Assembly (NCBI GenBank): GCA_014338405.1
Contig: JTDE01001050.1
Span: forward strand, 1-64,000
DNA: 64,000 bases
DNA from: Paragonimus skrjabini miyazakii
Taxonomy: Eukaryota > Platyhelminthes > Trematoda > Plagiorchiida > Troglotrematidae
Direction: 5' to 3'
In this document: piece by piece, positions 45,201 to 55,360 of the stretch
How positions within the stretch are numbered: position 1 is the stretch's first letter
Layout: each line of letters begins with the position of its first letter
The notes under the pieces: model-generated
What the model saw: only the letters and a program-made list of their open reading frames with translations
The model's database searches: none
What the model was told of the DNA's origin: nothing
Translations under genes and position numbers: made by a program

Positions 45201-45987
45201 TCATGCAACATACCTGATTAGTTGTGACACCTGGTCTATTTTTCTCTGGGGGCTGCTAAGCAACAACAACAAACCACAATGACTGATAGCAGTTTCGGCG
45301 AACGCTCACAAACCTTTACACACATAGTTCTTATTGTTGTTCACATCTTCTAAACACGATCTTTGAGCTAAAAACTAGTGTCAGTTAATTTTTTTTACAT
45401 ACGATTAGTTGTAACTGGCGGTTACAATACGAATCGATCTGTAAAGTTATTGTTTTTGTTGGATTCCCTATGTTACCATGGGCGCTTTCGCTTCTCGTAT
45501 GTAATATAACTTGTTGAGTATGGTGTATCCCAACTACCTCATCTCCCTATAACGGTAGCATTAATTTCATTGCAACTGAACATAAATAATTTATTCAAAT
45601 TAATTACCAGCTGACATTTATATGATGGATACCCACTAATTATGGTAAAGCGTTTAAAAATGTTTAATCGCTTGTGTCTGTGTGTCATGTGAAAATTATG
45701 CTCTGTATCAATGCCATCAGTGTGGTGTACCTAGAACATGCCTTCGTTTGACGAGCTCCCGCTGGGTGTCCATTTATAATAATCAAATGTATTCGGTGTT
45801 CAAACTTGGATTACCTTGATGGGCTGATGGGAAGTGATCCACCTTGTGGACAGCCTACCTTGATGACGCTTGTCAGAGGTGGACAGATTTGCGTACTTTA
45901 TATTTCGCACTGGTTAACTCCAATGTGATTCGCCCTAATTATATCTGATGAGTACCGAGAATATGCCCGGTTTAGTTATGAGAGGAA

Positions 45988-46045
45988 GCGTGTAGCAAAC
46001 AAGCCTGTTTACAGTGTTTCAGCATCAGTCTAAATACAACACATT
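45988..46045 (-). ncRNA. Hammerhead-like motif, PLE-2 3' end
   Basis: Minus strand GTATTTAGA-CTGATGC, then TGAAACACT, GTAAAC, AGGCTTGTTT and GCTACAC. Compared with the copy at 53130-53180, helix I (TTTAG/CTA-A) and the C-rich stem III half are kept, while GAAA is GTAA. It is decayed and non-canonical. Confidence 0.45.
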
Positions 46046-46499
46046 TATATGGGTTCGACAGGGGTAGTACAGCAATACGGTGACGGACTGTAATCATTAA
46101 TGTCAGGTTAGTCAGGCTCATAAAGTGATTTTGGCAGGTAGGAACTCCTTCGTAACAGATCGATCAGGGTTATTGATAAATGGCCACGGGTGGTTCAATG
46201 TTCTGACCAGATGTTTTTGTGAGCATAACGGGGGTGAGTGTAAGCGAATTGCGATGGCTTCTGCGATGGTTAGTAAACGACCTTTGACCCATTTCGATTG
46301 CACTCCACAGACTCGATAGATCGGTTTGAACGAATCGGCCGGGTTAATCAGATGAGTCGACCCGGCCAAGAGTGCAGCGACTGCCGATAAGCAAACCTTT
46401 ATCAATCCTCTAGCTAGGCACGCCGGATGATGCTCCCTCGTGCGTTCAAATAGTTGTCTTGTTGTGCGGTCTATGTAGCTTGTTCCACAGGAACAAACA
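46046..46499 (-). repeat. Left inverted arm of PLE-2
   Basis: 454 bp, reverse complement of 47174-47626 with about four visible mismatches. It contains the endonuclease C-terminus and 3' UTR in sense with the element. Confidence 0.9.
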
Positions 46500-46816
46500 A
46501 AACGGTAAACACCAAATGCGGTAGCATGTACAGGCAGTATTTCTTTTAGCTGGGGACGCAAAACTGGTGTGGAGTTAAACCTTATCCGTAATTGAGCTGC
46601 GAAATAGTGTTTGCTAAGTGTTACATTAAGTCTCCTGGTTATATTCTCGGCATTGCTATCGACTTTGAAAGGCAACGTAATATAAACAGGCTTTTTGTCT
46701 ACAGTTTGCAGTACATCTATATTTGTGCTAATTATCATGTTTAGCAATACGCTGTTCTGGATAGCCATTTTCAAAGAGTATGTTAAATATGAACTGTTTT
46801 TCTTCTCTGGTGTCAC
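46118..46816 (-). pseudogene. PLE-2 RT tail and GIY-YIG endonuclease
   Basis: 232-codon minus-strand frame. Residues about 35-90 are the RT-thumb/linker (KPVYITLPFKVDSNAENI, then LRPQLKEILPV). Residues from about 105 are the endonuclease: YRFVCSCGTSYIDRTTRQL, FERTREHHPACL, then PADSFKPIYRV, LTIAEAIAIRLHSPPLC and the terminal LNHPW. The YIG glycine is D (YIDRT), which should impair cleavage. The RT frame joins only after a frameshift near 46740. Confidence 0.9.
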
Positions 46817-47173
46817 CTGAGAAAATTTTCACAGCTCTATCTAGTAAGCATCGGACTAAATTCTCGTTTTGTTTCAAAGGTACAAAACTGTCAAAGTTAG
46901 TATACCGACCTGACCAGGTTGCTTTGCGTTATACTTTACGTTGTAACGTACCGTTCTCACAGTGTGACATGAACAAATCTAAAAACGCCATACCTACTGG
47001 TGATTTGGGTTCCAGGGTAAGGCGGATATTTTTGTGGGCACAGTTGAAGTGCACAATTGTTTCACAGAGGCATTGAGATTCGTATGTCATGCAAATAATA
47101 TCGTCTACATAACGTTTATAAGTAGCTAATGACTTTATGTGATCCGCTAATGAACTGCTTGAAAGCTTTGCTT
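46817..47173 (-). pseudogene. PLE-2 RT motif C and thumb, frame-broken
   Basis: The minus strand reads YKRYVDDIICMTYES (motif C intact), CAHKNIRLTLEPK, GMAFLDLFMSHCENGTLQR, then a TAA where related copies have a codon, then RKATWSGRYTNFDSFVPL and FNILFENGYPEQR. RT motifs A and B are missing, because the element begins at the inverted arm. Confidence 0.85.
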
Positions 47174-47626
47174 TGTTTATTCCTGTGGAACAAGCTACAT
47201 AGGCCGCACAACAAGACAACTATTTGAACGCACGAGGGAGCATCATCCGGCGTGCCTAGCTAGAGGATTGATAAAGGTTTGCTTATCGGCAGTCGCTGCA
47301 CTCTTGGCCGGGTCGAATCATCTGATTAACCCGGCCGATTCGTTCAAACCGATCTATCGAGTCTGTGGAGTGCAATCGAAATGGGTCAAAGGTCGTTTAC
47401 TAACCATCGCAGAAGCCATCGCAATTCGCTTACACTCACCCCCGTTATGCTCACAAAAACATCTGGTCAGAACATTGAACCACCCGTGGCCATTTATCAA
47501 TAACCCTGATCGATCTGTTACGAAGGAGTTCCTACCTGCCAAAATCACTTTATGAGCCTGACTAACCTGACATTAATGATTACAGTCCGTCACCGTATTG
47601 CTGTACTACCCCTGTCAAACCCATAT
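47174..47626 (+). repeat. Right inverted arm of PLE-2
   Basis: 453 bp inverted copy of the element's 3' coding end. It starts precisely where RT motif C sequence begins and ends at CCCATATA, next to CTGATGAG. Confidence 0.9.
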
Positions 47627-47629
47627 AGC

Positions 47630-48970
47630 TGATGAGTCCAAGCAAGGACAAATCAAACGGCAAATTGTTGGAGTTTGAGGGTGAATCATGAACCATGTTT
47701 TTTATGGATTGTCCAACCATTAGAGCCTGATTGACAATCATTTCCGGTAGTACGCTGTGTTTTCCTTTCTATCAGCGAGTTCAGGCATATTTATTGTCCA
47801 CAAAACTGCTGTTTTTATCCACTCTTGTATCATATATCTTCGCTCCTTATCTACCGCCCGAAAGAAATTGCCTGATGCCGGTGATGTCGGAACTGTGCAG
47901 GTGCAGCGCCAATAGTCTACTGTATTCAAATTCGGAATAGTTTCTGGACAAACAGTGTGCATTAGCTACTCTGTTTTCAGTGTTTATATTAATATACCGA
48001 AACACGGCCAACAAACTACAGGTTTACAATTTTGGTACTGTTCACAGTACCGGTTAACCTTTTCCAAATAGTATAAGGACATAACTATGTAGTTCGTATG
48101 TTTTATACATAAGTTTGCTAAAACAAAACTCAGCCTTAATCGTTGTTCGTCAAACCCAATGAGTCCAAAATGGGGAAGGGTATTTTGGAGATCGTCCATT
48201 CCCGATAAATTGCAAAACAAAGTAGCAGTTTAACTGTCACAAACCTATGGGACCACCGGGGTTTAAGCGTTAATTTGATTATGTAAACACATGAGCACAT
48301 GACACGCAAAAACTGCGTAGTAGAAAAGCCGGCTAGTGATATGGACATAAGTCAGTCAAGCTAACCAATTACAACTGTACGTAGATGCCGCCTGAATGAT
48401 TGGAAAATTCAGCGGTAAACAAACAAACTTATTGACTGTGAAGAGGAACAGTGTTGATAATTCCGTTATGCTAAAAAGCAACGTTCAACGGGCTGAAAGT
48501 GAGAAGGACGTTGGTTTCAGGTCGTCGTCATTAAATATATAGAATATATCGTCAGTCGATATAACGCAATACAATATGCTTTCAGTCGTCTTTCAAGTAT
48601 CCATGTATGTTCAGAGATGGAACTAAAGATGACAGGCGCTCAACTGTATCCAAACATTACCAGTTCGGAGTCCATTAAACAGTATTTAGTGAAACCGATG
48701 AGCATTTGAAGTTGAACTCAATGCTCACGCCGGTTACATTCATAAGAATCGTACAGAGAGAGTTACGACAGTGTCTTTGGCTGAGTTGCTGAGTGAACAT
48801 GTCAACTTTTATCATTCGAAAATGTAGCTAGCTCTGATATTCTTGCGAAGATTTCTGTACGGCTGTAGGAAGTAGAATTAATATGAAATTCCTAATCGAT
48901 AAGTCTTTTGTTAGAACACCAATCTGACGTAACATCTAAAACATGAGAAATTCACTAATTAGAAAAAAGA
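47630..48970. other. Unassigned after possible ribozyme scrap
   Basis: 47629-47654 reads CTGATGAG, a 4-bp hairpin (GTCC/GGAC) and CAAATC, a possible hammerhead remnant lacking the G of GAAA. Beyond it no gene or repeat was recognised. Confidence 0.35.
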
Positions 48971-48971
48971 C

Positions 48972-49300
48972 CATATCGGCAGAACAGATCGATGCGTACG
49001 ACAAAGAATGGATGAACATATGCCCAAGTGGTTGTTGCGCGCCATGACGCAACAGGCAATGGCAACAGAACGAGTGAGACGAAATCCGAACTCATCCATA
49101 GCAAGGCACATCATCGAAACAGGTCACGTTGTTGACCCCGCCAATTCGTTTCATGTGTTTTTGCGTAACCGGAATCCGAAGTTGCTTGCCTTCTCCGAAG
49201 CTATGCTAATCAATACTCGCCGACCGGTCATATGTGTGCATAAACTGTTGACTCATGCAGTTTGTCTGCCTGGAACTGATAACAGTCCTCGTTTTGTGCA
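48972..49300 (+). pseudogene. PLE-1 GIY-YIG endonuclease
   Basis: In frame from about 48993: HIGRTDRCVRQRMDEHMPKW (YIG-equivalent, R and EH motifs all present), NPNSSIARHIIETGHVVDPA, FLRNRNPKLLAFSEAML and a terminal LTHAVCLPG that replaces the usual LPW. The frame then runs into the 3' UTR without a stop until 49430. It is the best preserved PLE-1 endonuclease in the window, but no RT precedes it. Confidence 0.85.
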
Positions 49301-49365
49301 AACCCAATTGTTGATTGGTTCTAGTGTTGTTGCTATCCGCATGTCCTATATATTCCAATGTTTTA

Positions 49366-49418
49366 CGTTCGTGACTGAAAAGAGTAAACGAAATGTTAAC
49401 ATCTCGCGACGTGTCTTC
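49366..49418 (+). ncRNA. Hammerhead-type motif, PLE-1, mutated core
   Basis: Helix I TTCGTGA/TCGCGA (one G-U) with further ACG/CGT pairs, GAGTAAAC, GAAA and the perfect palindrome ATGTTAACAT ending in C are all present. The first core strand reads CTGAAAA, losing the invariant G of CTGANGA. Confidence 0.6.
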
Positions 49419-49439
49419 TATCATTACTAATGGTTTGGG

Positions 49440-50790
49440 GTGTAGTTCGAACAAAGGGCGAGCGCACTGGTTATTTCACAGTAGTGTCTGGCATATAGTA
49501 TTTATGTCAACACACTTGATAGCTTTGAATGCTGATTTTCACTGAACGTGTATTTGCTAACCTCTTTTACAAATGTAAAAATACCCCCGTTATATATATA
49601 TATCGCACGTCAGGACAAAATGATTGGTTTTGCTCGCTTTATGTACACAACTGTTTAGCCCATTAGATAGTTGCATAATGGGGCTAGAATTCATGGTTCT
49701 TTATTACTCAAATTTATGGAATTACTTAGTATAATAGAGGAATGGTCTAACTATTTATAAAATTCAGTGCGCCGAGACGAAGCATCGACGTCCCGAGACG
49801 GAATGGGAATTTTAAGCAATACAAGTTTTTCTGATAGACCACGCATATAACTAGACTTTCTAGTTTTAGCACTTACACTTCAGAGGCTTCCTTACTATTT
49901 CATCAGGAATTAATTAATGTGTATATAATATGAGTAGTGTATTTAACTCCGTTAGTTGCACATATTCGGTGAATTACCACAACGAAATTACCAGACATAC
50001 ATCAGTTTTGTCTCAGAGTTTAATTGCAGGATTTACTCATTTCAAACAGTAGTGCTGATAACAGTTCTGAATAATATAGCCCCGTTGGGCCTGGACACTA
50101 ATGTTAGGCCTACGGTAAACGTAGTTATGTTGTATTACTTTGAAACACTGTTATGCTTTGTCTAGATCCTTAGGTATTTGACGTGTATGCGGGACCATCC
50201 CTTTCAATCGTCTAATCGAATCACCTAGCACTCCGTAGTTTTCATATACTTCTATTTTGTTTTTACTCATGGTGGAATTCGGATATTTTTAGTGAATAAA
50301 GTTTGAATTCTTGAACAGAGTCCCATATAAACTGTAACTGAAAATGCAATGGCTTCTGAAATATACTCTATATTTGGCGACAAAAAGGTTATTCCTGATT
50401 CATTGTAAAGCATTCATCTTTGGTTCAGCCATGTGCCCATGCATATAGGAATTTGTACGGTGATTCCACACATGCACGTGACCAGTTTTTTGCAAATTCA
50501 ATTAAATATAAGTATAAGCTTTTAATTCATGGAAACGAACCTTACAGAAACTTAAAAGCTTGCAAAAGTTTCTTGACTAAGTTCACCTTCCTTTGTTAAA
50601 GTAAGTAATTGCTAAAATGAACTGTTACCAGTTACTTCTAAGGTAATTTTCTTTAGATCACCAGGGGCAACTTGATATAAACTGAATCATTGGGACCATG
50701 TTTTTCAACGTATAAGGAGAAAGTTGCAATGGCATGTGAAGCACGCTAGGTCTTGTGGATTGTATTGGTTGCTTTGAATACCATTTCGTT
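49440..50790. other. No recognised features
   Basis: AT-rich; a (TA)7-like run lies at 49591-49604. No gene or repeat recognised. Confidence 0.45.
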
Positions 50791-50794
50791 TAAT

Positions 50795-51030
50795 GTCAAC
50801 AACGCAGTGGTAAACACGGTTGCCTCATGAAAAGAGTGGTCGTGGTTCTAGTCTTGACAGTGGCGAGGATATGCACTACTGACGAGCTCTAATGAGAGCG
50901 AAACTCAAGTCTAGTGCTTATGCTGTTCAAAAGGGGCCGATTGGAAAGTCTATAGAAATGCGACAGCTGCGATCGATTGTGGATGACGTTCAATCTATAT
51001 GAAAATCAAAATCCCCTACTACTAATTAGT
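50795..51030 (+). repeat. Hammerhead SINE
   Basis: The head starts near AACGCAGTGGTAAACACGG (A box) with B box GTGGTTCTAGTC, then the best ribozyme of the family (50865-50925), TCAAAAGGGG and a tail through ACTACTAATTAGTAAT near 51030. The upstream block seen at 39970-40120 is missing. Confidence 0.85.
50865..50925 (+). ncRNA. Hammerhead ribozyme, complete core and helices
   Basis: CTGACGA (50879-50885), helix II GCTCT-AATG-AGAGC, GAAA (50900-50903), stem III AC-TCAA-GT, cleavage after C50911. Helix I GCACTA/TAGTGC is perfect (6 bp), with flanking GGATAT and TTATGC available for loop contacts. This copy is the best candidate for activity in the window. Confidence 0.9.
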
Positions 51031-51237
51031 AATGTTTCTTTGCTGATTGTCATTTAAATACAGAATTCCGTTTTGTTGTTAATGAATCTTCCGCACAAAT
51101 CCGTTTTGCTCGGTTAGCCAAACTGTACAAATTCACATGGTAGACTGAGTGGTAGGTAGCTGGTGAAATACAGTGATTAACCGCTACAGGGTTTCACGAC
51201 ATACGTTTGATTGTAACAATCTGTATGTCACCTTTAC

Positions 51238-51362
51238 GCGCGAAAACAGTATTTTTAAATTGTGTTCTGGTTCCCACGCAAAAGTGAGATGATGCTGAAT
51301 AAGAAGAGTGTAGAACAATAGTATTTTCTTCATTTCGGTTATGGATATGTTCACATCACAAT
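51238..51362 (-). CDS. Candidate internal exon, unknown protein
   Basis: 125 nt open on the minus strand between AACAACTTCAG and the donor GTAAAG. It codes for CDVNISITEMKKILLFYTLL and HHLTFAWEPEHNLKILFSR with two leading nucleotides and a phase-0 end. The frame is also open beyond both edges (51498-51184), so the boundaries are uncertain. No family is recognised. Confidence 0.3.
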
Positions 51363-52210
51363 CTGAAGTTGTTTGACATAACGATAGAAAAACAATTATT
51401 ATTATTTCGGTCGAAGAAACATAAGCAACGAATAAGTAAAAAAATCCCAAAGTCAATGCACTGATTTGAAGTGCTCTGAGAGTTGAAAAGCTTTTCACAG
51501 AATTAAGCGTACATTATGAAGCGCATTTTGTAAGTTTTTAATTGACTGCACTTATATTTCTCATATTCATTTCAAAAGCATAATAAGTAACGAGCTGAGT
51601 TATGATTCAACTGTGAGATTATTCAGCACGCCAACGGAATACAAATTACCGACAGATGAATTCGAACAAACATATGCACACTTGAAATTTCAAACTGTCT
51701 CCGTTTTCCGTAACTCAGCATTCCTCAACATCCCACAATCAAAATGAAGAAAACACAGTTTCACATTCTCCGTTTCCAGGTTTCAAACAGTTCAACAGTT
51801 ACACATGACGACATTTTAAAAATGGAAACTTCAATAGCTTTCCACAAAGGTGTACAGTATATTAGGGTTGTGAACCTATAACACGTTTAATAATGCATTA
51901 GCTGTGAAAGAGCATAGCACTGACTTGGATTGATAACGCGACTCACTGGATCACAGGAATGTATTTAGGTTCTGAATAAAACAGAAACTAATAATTCTAT
52001 TTGCTGGTGAGTACAAGGGAGGATTTTGATTCGTTATGTAAATCAAACATCAACAGCAGTTGGATTATCACAAACACTTTGATCAGCTACTTTCGGCTGG
52101 AAACACCAGGTTCGAGTTGCGCTTGTCAGTATGGTATATCCTTATTCTATTTATTCCGGAGTTGATTATTTTACCAACCGCGTAAAAATCCCCAGTGTAG
52201 TCATAGAAAA

Positions 52211-52298
52211 TACTGTGTAGCGAACAAGCTCGTTTTCAGTGATTCATCGTGAAGCTAAATACATCACATTTGTATAACATTTCACAAGGGAATCATGA
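52211..52298 (-). repeat. PLE-2 terminal inverted copy, left, with hammerhead-like motif
   Basis: The minus strand carries helix I TTTAGC/GCTACAC, then TTCACGA where CTGACGA is expected, TGAATCACT, GAAAAC, GAGCTTGTTC. It pairs as an inverted repeat with 53094-53183 at roughly 85% identity. Confidence 0.75.
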
Positions 52299-52355
52299 AT
52301 GGGGTAACCATGGACGGGTGGTTTATGAAGTCAGTCAATTCAATGTCACACTGCA

Positions 52356-53078
52356 TCAAGTACCCACTTGAACAGTGGTTTTTGACAGGCTAACAGCTTG
52401 GGGGGATGACCAAGGCAGATCCAAAGTCTGGATTAAACGTTTCTGGACCCACAGGGGTGAGTTAAACAGGCGAATTCTAATAACTTCTGCTGTACACAGA
52501 ATTCTATGCCTCACCGCCCCCGACTGGGTGACCTTAACTCTGTAGATTGGGCGAAATGCATCCGTCACATCCACATAATGATTGGAATCTACCAGGTGCG
52601 ATAGTATTGCACTGTTGACATTTTTCGTTATTCCACTGTTCAGCCAAGCTGGGTGGTGTTCCCGGACCCGTTCAGATAAGCGTCTGGTCGTGCGGCCAAT
52701 ATAACTGGCTCCACAGCAACAAGTGAATGAGTCTACACAAAATGAGGCTGCAGAAACAGGCACTTTATCTTTTAGGCGTGGGTACAAAACCGGATTGGAT
52801 GTGAAGTGGACACGCAAAATAGCGGCGTAAAATGTCGTATTAATTGTATTCGTGAGTCTACGCTTGATAGTTTCGGCTAACGTATCGCCCTTGAGAGGCA
52901 ATCCAATGTGTACGGTTTTCTTTTCTACCAGGTGCAGCTGGTCTATGTCACTCCGCTGTTGCATAGCTCTGTCTATGAATCTTTCCGGGTATCCATTTTG
53001 CATGAATATCGTACGTATGAATGCCAATTCTACAGTAATTGTGTCGTCTGCGCAAATCCTTATGGCTCTGCCCCTCAA
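52356..53078 (-). CDS. PLE-2 RT tail plus GIY-YIG endonuclease, open frame
   Basis: 240 uninterrupted codons, the longest gap-free frame in the window. The N-terminal third is the RT thumb/linker (ELAFIRTIFMQNGYPERF, then KKTVHIGLPLKGDTLAETI). The endonuclease follows from about residue 135: DSFTCCCGASYIGRT, RRLSERVREHHPAWL, then VTDAFRPIYRV, LCTAEVIRIRLFNSPLWVQ and the terminal LDLPWSS. YIG, R and EH catalytic motifs and the cysteine pair are intact. The frame has no clear own start (the first ATG-like codon is CTG/ATG in the RT tail), so it is a truncated pol and could at most make an endonuclease fragment. Confidence 0.85.
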   Translation of the reverse strand: MRGRAIRICADDTITVELAFIRTIFMQNGYPERFIDRAMQQRSDIDQLHLVEKKTVHIGLPLKGDTLAETIKRRLTNTINTTFYAAILRVHFTSNPVLYPRLKDKVPVSAASFCVDSFTCCCGASYIGRTTRRLSERVREHHPAWLNSGITKNVNSAILSHLVDSNHYVDVTDAFRPIYRVKVTQSGAVRHRILCTAEVIRIRLFNSPLWVQKRLIQTLDLPWSSPQAVSLSKTTVQVGT

Positions 53079-53093
53079 AGATGTTTACTCCCT

Positions 53094-53183
53094 TCATGAT
53101 TCCCTTGTATAATGTTATATAAATGTGGTGTGTTTAGTCTGACGATGAATCATTGAAAACGAGCTTGTTCGCTACACAGTACT
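53094..53183 (+). repeat. PLE-2 terminal inverted copy, right
   Basis: Inverted partner of 52211-52298. It lies at the 5' end of the minus-strand element, so its ribozyme-like motif points opposite to the coding strand. Confidence 0.8.
53130..53180 (+). ncRNA. Hammerhead-like motif, PLE-2
   Basis: CTGACGA at 53139-53145, then TGAATCATT, GAAA, and a nearly self-complementary stem III (AACGAGCTTGTT) ending in C at 53170. Helix I pairs GTGTTTAGT with GCTACACAG over about seven pairs with one mismatch. Helix II cannot form a normal hairpin. Stems I and III and both core strands fit a hammerhead; activity is uncertain. Confidence 0.55.
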
Positions 53184-53567
53184 TTACGAACGTTAGAAAA
53201 TTAGGTGTTTCTCATCAACTTAGTGAACCACCCTATATGGTAACAACCATGGTGCATTATAACGTGGGGTTGGTGAAGAACAACACAGTAGTACAATTGC
53301 CAGTGTGTGGATTGGTTGCATGATGTTAACAGATACAAAATTTGTGGTCCCACAGAAGAAAGACCGAAGGCAATTGAATCAGCCGAATAACATGTGGAAA
53401 GAAAACCTTGTTGAATGACCTTGACCAAATACACCGAAAACTAATTAACCCCATTTTCTTAGGGTAGATCTGTTGGAAGACTTAGCGATAACAGTGTACA
53501 ACATCAGTGCATGCCACCACTTCAGTCCGCTCAGAGTCCCACACAAGGCAATATATATACATATATA

Positions 53568-53904
53568 GGCTTCACATGATCCTGTCTATTGAAAAAATAC
53601 AACCTCAAACGATCTTCGCATGTATATTTACACAACAAACAACGCCGATTAACACAATTCAAGTGCATTTCAAATCAAGTCAGGTCAAGTCAACAAAATG
53701 TTTTGTGCACCCTGAGAGGGAAAGCCTCAGATTTTTACACACGCATATCGTGAACGAATGAAGAGCATTTGAATTAATGTGCCTCGGTCACAAAATTGTT
53801 GGTACTAATTTGGAACCGGAGTGCAGGTTAAGGAAATCTGCCACAATCATTGTTAGTTGTATAGCTTATCTACTGAATCAGTTTCTTGTCTCATTCAGAC
53901 AACG
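53568..53904 (+). repeat. Unknown 340-bp dispersed repeat, copy 2
   Basis: Inverted partner of 43541-43877, again flanked on the same side by a TA-rich run (ATATATATACATATATAGG). Includes GACCTGACTTGATTTGAA in the other copy's orientation. Confidence 0.85.
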
Positions 53905-53909
53905 TTTGA

Positions 53910-55335
53910 TTATTGCTTAACTTCTGTTTCAGAACTGTAACCAAACACAACAGGTTGTGAACATCAGTGCCATGTTGCAATCAATGCATTATAGTATGCT
54001 ATTACCAATCCGTCAGATACACAAACCTGGACCTCTCAAACGCTTTGGATTTCATCTCGTGGCTAGTTAGTTGTCAGATTATATACTGTATTCTTGATTA
54101 TGAATATTTGACGGTTTATAATCCATTTCACATAGTTTCATATTCATTCACATCGGCACTACACTTAGATAGACTTCAATTTGATCAGCCGAATCAATGA
54201 ACTCTTTTCCGAAGTCTGATTTCCCTGTCAGCTTCTCCGGTGCTTATTATATGCTCACACATATATTGGCATTTGGCATTCGCCGTCGGTTCACCAATAA
54301 TAGGGCAAGCTGCCAAATGTTGTCATGGGGAATTTCTCACCATCAATTCGCATGTTTTGATTACACTGGAAATTGGGAGAAGGGATCATAATATGTGCTG
54401 AAATATCGCACAGGTTGATTGTGGTTAAGTCACAATGATCGCTGTTGAGCGGTTAGCCATAAACTTGTTGTTTGACCAAGAAGCATCAATTATTGCTTGA
54501 ATCATCATGTAGGAACTTGGTTTGTTTGGATACAGGTTATATACGTGGGACTACGTAGTTAATTTGCCGGTTGTTTAGACGTTTCCGAATGTCGATATTG
54601 AAAACAACCCTGGTTAACTCCGTGGCTCACTCTACATTGCATGGAAGAATCGATTTACTTCACCTATGTAATTCATATCAAGCAAGCGTTCCGGGATCAC
54701 GTTAATTTACCGTTTCCTATACCTTCCTCGGTCGGTTTGTTTCGATGTTCATTCAATCACTTTATTCCGCATCTAATCGCATATGTAGTGCACTGTGTTC
54801 TGCGACAATACCAGAGCGAGAAAACTCGTGTTTTGGGCACGGACTGTGATTTGGGCTTTGAGCTGATGAAGAGATGGTTGTTGAGTGTGTGAATCCGGTG
54901 AGCACAGTTGTTGTTGGGAAAGTATGTTAGTCTGGCTTATTCGAGCAGACTCAGCAAATCTGTTGGTTGATCCACCCTAATGAAGTAATTATGAGGAAAC
55001 CTTTCCTTCCAACGGTTAGCGTATTATTCGTTTCGGTTTGAATTATTGGTTTTCTTGTTGAATAGATCGGGATAACCACAATGCTGGTGTGACTTATCAA
55101 TTACGTTGTTATTCAATGAAAACGAAATTAATTGTCCTTACTCGACCGGAGGTTCATCGTGTTTATTCATTTCTGCGCTCACATTGATTCGTCCAAACCC
55201 TGATATATACTCTTTTCCCTACAGTTGTGATTCTGTCATCCTTTATTCTGCGACTTTTTCGTGAATGCTGTCTATATGATTCTTGTATTTGGTAGTTTTA
55301 GCTCTGTTTCTTTGTTTCTTTCTCATTTGTGTCCA
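53910..55335. other. Unassigned
   Basis: Short plus-strand frames (for example 54641-54892 with QYQSEKTRVLGTDCDLGF) but no clear splice pairs or element motifs. Confidence 0.35.
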
Positions 55336-55338
55336 CAG

Positions 55339-55360
55339 CATGCCACGTACCGAATTGCAG
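55339..55360 (+). CDS. Candidate 22-nt micro-exon
   Basis: CATGCCACGTACCGAATTGCAG sits between an excellent acceptor, whose pyrimidine tract spans about 55303-55338 and ends GTGTCCACAG, and a good donor GTAATT. A 22-nt exon in phase 2 would read CHVPNC and join the exon at 56030 in frame. Trematodes are known for genes built of micro-exons. This rests on splice signals only. Confidence 0.3.

Larger units (their letters stand above)
43880..45980. other. Mostly unassigned
   Basis: Apart from a possible PLE scrap at 44620-44735 and a tRNA-like repeat near 45100-45200, nothing was recognised. Confidence 0.4.
45988..47665 (-). mobile_element. Penelope-like element PLE-2 with long inverted arms
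   Basis: Minus strand, from the right: an inverted copy of the element's own 3' coding end (47626-47174), RT from motif C onward (47173-46817), RT tail and endonuclease (46816-46118), 3' end and a hammerhead-like motif (46045-45988). The arms 46046-46499 and 47174-47626 are about 99% identical. One stop and one frameshift interrupt the RT part. The arrangement fits a 5'-truncated Penelope insertion carrying an inverted end fragment. Confidence 0.85.
52207..53187 (-). mobile_element. Penelope-like element PLE-2 with inverted termini
   Basis: A short PLE-2 copy whose minus-strand coding region (53078-52356) covers the RT tail and endonuclease. About 88 bp at each end (52211-52298 and 53094-53183) are inverted copies of each other, and each holds a hammerhead-like motif. 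RT palm motifs are missing. The 3' UTR is shared with the inverted terminus at 25558-25725. Confidence 0.85.

Noticed and set aside
46125..46319. Identical 64-codon frames at 46125-46319 (+) and 47548-47354 (-)
   Set aside because: Antisense shadows of the PLE endonuclease in both inverted arms; useful only as a sign of the duplication.
49590..49605. TA microsatellites here, at 43883 and at 53550
   Set aside because: Ordinary simple repeats, except that two of them flank the 340-bp repeat and are noted there.
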